Shown: piece after piece, positions 61,898 through 64,000 of the stretch
Layout of the letters: every line of letters begins with the position of its first letter
How positions within the stretch are numbered: the first letter of the stretch is position 1
Assembly: GCA_023460315.1 (NCBI GenBank)
Contig: JAEWQO010000003.1
Coordinates: forward strand, 70,173-134,172
Source: Actinomycetes bacterium
GTDB lineage: Bacteria; Actinomycetota; Coriobacteriia; Coriobacteriales; Eggerthellaceae
Direction: 5' to 3'
DNA length: 64,000 bases
Notes under the pieces: generated by a model
Databases searched by the model: none
Seen by the model: the letters and a program-made list of their open reading frames with translations, nothing else
Told to the model about the DNA's origin: nothing
Program-made: the position numbers and the translations under genes

Positions 61898-63355
61898 ATG
61901 AGTGAACAATTATTGACAAGAGAGGAGCTCGAGGCTAGCAAAGGCGCGACTGGTCGCATCGTGCGTATCGTCGGTCCTGTCGTCGACGTAGAGTTTCCGC
62001 CGGATCAGATTCCGGCGATCTACAACGCGCTGACGGTCGATGCGAAGACCCTCGCGGGCGACATGCACATCGTCCTCGAGGTCGAGACGCACCTGCCCGG
62101 CAACCTCGTTCGCTCCGTAGCCATGAGTTCGACCGACGGCATGGTCCGCGGCCTTGAGGTGCAGGACACAGGCCATCCCATCATGATGCCCGTCGGCCCT
62201 GCGACGCTTGGCCGCATCTGGAACGTCATGGGTCAGCCGGTGGACGAGAAGCCGATGCCTGAGGTCAAGGGCTTCATGCCTATCCATCGCCCGGCTCCCG
62301 AGTACGATCAGCTGTCCACCGAGACCGAGATCTTCGAGACCGGCATCAAGGCCATCGACCTCATCGAGCCGTTCATCAAGGGCGGCAAGACCGGCCTGTT
62401 CGGCGGTGCTGGCGTCGGCAAGACAGTCATCATTCAGGAGCTCATCAACAACCTGGCCCAGGAGCACGGCGGCACGTCGGTGTTCACGGGCGTGGGAGAG
62501 CGCACCCGTGAAGGCACCGACCTTTACCTTGAGATGAGCGAGTCTGGCGTCATCAACAAGACCTGCTTGGTGTACGGGCAGATGAACGAGCCGCCGGGAG
62601 CGCGTCTGCGCGTCGGTCTGGCAGGTCTGACCGAGGCTGAGTATTTCCGCGATCAGGGCCAGGACGTCCTGCTGTTCGTGGATAATATCTTCCGCTTCAC
62701 GCAGGCTGGCTCCGAGGTGTCCGCTCTGCTTGGCCGCATGCCTTCCGCCGTGGGCTACCAGCCCACGTTGGCCACCGAGATGGGCGATCTGCAGGAGCGC
62801 ATCACGTCGACCTCCACCGGATCCATCACGTCGGTGCAGGCCGTCTATGTTCCTGCCGACGACTTGACCGACCCGGCGCCGGCCACGACGTTCACGCATC
62901 TTGACGCGAAGACGGTTCTGTCCCGTTCTATCGCCGAGCTGGGCATCTACCCGGCTGTGGACCCGCTCGAGTCCACCTCTCGCGCCCTCGATCCGCAAAT
63001 CGTCGGTGATGAGCACTATCGCGTCGCTGTCGGCATCCAGGAGCTGTTGCAGCACTACAAGGACCTTCAGGACATCATTGCCATCCTTGGCATGGATGAG
63101 CTTTCCGAGGACCAGAAGCTGGTGGTGAACCGCGCCCGCAAAGCACAGCAGTTCTTCGGTCAGTGCTTCCATGTGGCCGAGCAGTTCACCGGCTTGCCGG
63201 GCAAGTACGTCAAACTCGAGGATACCATCCGCTCCTTCGCGGCCATTCTTGACGGCGAGTGCGATGAGATTCCCGAGCAGTGCTTCCGCATGAAGGGTTC
63301 CATCGAGGATGTGTATGCGGCCTACGAGCAGATGAAGGAAGAAGCGCATGCCTAA
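61898..63355 (+). CDS. atpD: ATP synthase F1 subunit beta
   Basis: A 485-residue catalytic subunit: Walker A GGAGVGKTVII, catalytic Glu in GVGERTREG, DNIFRFTQAGSEVSALLGRMPSAVGYQPTL and the DELSEDQK motif. It starts at ATG 61898 after GGAGG in the end of atpG, and overlaps atpC by 8 bases. Confidence 0.97.
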   Translation: MSEQLLTREELEASKGATGRIVRIVGPVVDVEFPPDQIPAIYNALTVDAKTLAGDMHIVLEVETHLPGNLVRSVAMSSTDGMVRGLEVQDTGHPIMMPVGPATLGRIWNVMGQPVDEKPMPEVKGFMPIHRPAPEYDQLSTETEIFETGIKAIDLIEPFIKGGKTGLFGGAGVGKTVIIQELINNLAQEHGGTSVFTGVGERTREGTDLYLEMSESGVINKTCLVYGQMNEPPGARLRVGLAGLTEAEYFRDQGQDVLLFVDNIFRFTQAGSEVSALLGRMPSAVGYQPTLATEMGDLQERITSTSTGSITSVQAVYVPADDLTDPAPATTFTHLDAKTVLSRSIAELGIYPAVDPLESTSRALDPQIVGDEHYRVAVGIQELLQHYKDLQDIIAILGMDELSEDQKLVVNRARKAQQFFGQCFHVAEQFTGLPGKYVKLEDTIRSFAAILDGECDEIPEQCFRMKGSIEDVYAAYEQMKEEAHA

Positions 63356-63776
63356 GATTCGTTGCACGGTAGCTATTCCGACGCGTGAGCTGTTCTCTGG
63401 CGAGATCGACTATGCGGACGTTCCTGGCAGCGAGGGCAACTTTGGCGTCATGAGCGGCCATGAGATGCTCGTCTGCACGAACCGTCCCGGCATCTTGACC
63501 CTGTGGCTTGATCCCGACGGGAAAGAAAGGCGCCGTTTCGCGACGTTCGACGGGTATGCCCAGGTTCATGAGGACCGCCTGACGGTTTTGGCCCGCATGG
63601 GCCATGAGCTCGAGACAATCGACTTCGACGAGGTTCGCGCCAAGGCCGAGGAAATGCGCGCGGACATTGCGGAACTTGAGAAAGATCCGCAGGGTCCCAA
63701 TGCCGCGGCACTCGAATCCCAGCGGACACGACTCGAGTGGTACGAGTTCCAATTGACTCTGGAAAACGCTTCGTAG
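63348..63776 (+). CDS. atpC: ATP synthase F1 subunit epsilon
   Basis: A 142-residue rotor subunit with the N-terminal beta-sandwich (IRCTVAIPTRELFSGEIDYADVPGSEGNFGVMSGHEMLV) and a C-terminal helical hairpin that can inhibit ATP hydrolysis. It starts at ATG 63348 within atpD and is the last gene before the terminator. Confidence 0.94.
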   Translation: MPKIRCTVAIPTRELFSGEIDYADVPGSEGNFGVMSGHEMLVCTNRPGILTLWLDPDGKERRRFATFDGYAQVHEDRLTVLARMGHELETIDFDEVRAKAEEMRADIAELEKDPQGPNAAALESQRTRLEWYEFQLTLENAS

Positions 63777-63830
63777 GTTTTCGAGTTCAAGCGAGGTCGA
63801 GCCGCCGCTTGCGGTTGCTCGTGTGTTTGA

Positions 63831-63856
63831 GGGCCCCGGGAAACCGGGGCCCTTTT
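63831..63856 (+). terminator. Rho-independent terminator of the ATP synthase operon
   Basis: Perfect nine-base-pair stem GGGCCCCGG / CCGGGGCCC with tetraloop GAAA, followed by TTTT, 55 bases after atpC. Confidence 0.92.
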
Positions 63857-63862
63857 GCACCC

Positions 63863-63906
63863 GGACCCCCCCGAACCCCCCGAACCCCCCGAACCCCCCC
63901 GAACCC
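63863..63906. repeat. Short tandem GAACCCCCC repeat, G-quadruplex-forming on the minus strand
   Basis: Five near-copies: GGAC7, GAAC6, GAAC6, GAAC7 and GAAC3. On the minus strand this gives four runs of six or seven Gs separated by TTC, sufficient for a G-quadruplex. It follows the ATP operon terminator immediately. Confidence 0.75.
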
Positions 63907-64000
63907 ATTACAGTAGAAATCAGCCCGTATCGAGCGTAGCCAGGGGCTTGGCGGCCCCGGCTGGTCAACAGCCCAGCCAGCTTTTGATCTAGTATGGCTA

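Noticed and set aside
61910..63367. 485-codon open frame on the minus strand opposite atpD
   Set aside because: It mirrors atpD almost exactly and has no binding site or domain.

Overview
The window is a gene-dense bacterial chromosome segment with high G+C. ATG and GTG starts sit behind GGAGG-type ribosome binding sites, and neighbouring genes often overlap. The gene set points to an anaerobic, probably host-associated member of the Coriobacteriia, most likely family Eggerthellaceae: a Tat-exported FAD-binding oxidoreductase beside a multi-span membrane LuxR regulator, a SecDF fusion, QueH-type queuosine salvage, several ECF vitamin/cofactor transporters, and large DUF4430 surface proteins. 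This placement is inferred from gene content; no rRNA or tRNA gene was seen.

Layout. 1-5.4 kb: tip of queH (minus), then a HAD hydrolase, tgt and secDF. 5.8-6.4 kb: a DUF1292 protein and a small unknown. 6.6-10.7 kb (minus): FMN riboswitch, ribU, ecfA1, ecfA2, ecfT and a flavin-binding split-barrel protein. 11.3-12.8 kb: an AGCS sodium:amino-acid symporter. 12.8-19.9 kb: an unusual cluster of sufS, a sufE fusion, a cysteine-rich FucI/AraA-like protein and a PucR-type regulator with its own cysteine cluster (all minus), with a divergent OFA-type MFS transporter. Near-identical palindromes lie the same distance upstream of the two proposed target promoters. 19.9-27.2 kb: two FAD oxidoreductases, a Nim-like split-barrel protein, a Kup potassium transporter, an O6-alkylguanine transferase and a PduO cobalamin adenosyltransferase.

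27.3-38.6 kb is probably the most striking part. A cobalamin riboswitch precedes a 2345-residue cell-surface protein (Ig-like repeats, two DUF4430 domains, a beta-propeller, an InlB-type repeat, a C-terminal membrane anchor), a membrane-anchored DUF4430 protein, and a complete ECF transporter (T, double A, CblT/CbrT-like S). This reads as a surface-to-cytoplasm vitamin B12 capture system. 38.9-45.4 kb is a second import locus: two IrtAB-like ABC half-transporters followed by an MptD-type ECF transporter, behind a TTAGC/GCTAA palindrome that resembles a metalloregulator site.

45.6-52.2 kb: two small membrane proteins (minus), then a TsaC/Sua5-type enzyme, a monoacylglycerol-lipase-like hydrolase overlapping glpK, and rpiB, glyA and upp. 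52.3-55.8 kb: the Tat flavoprotein and divergent LuxR-type regulator. 55.9-56.4 kb: a deoxycytidylate deaminase. 56.7-63.8 kb: a complete F-type ATP synthase operon (atpI-like, B, E, F, H, A, G, D, C) closed by a strong terminator and a G-rich (minus strand) repeat.
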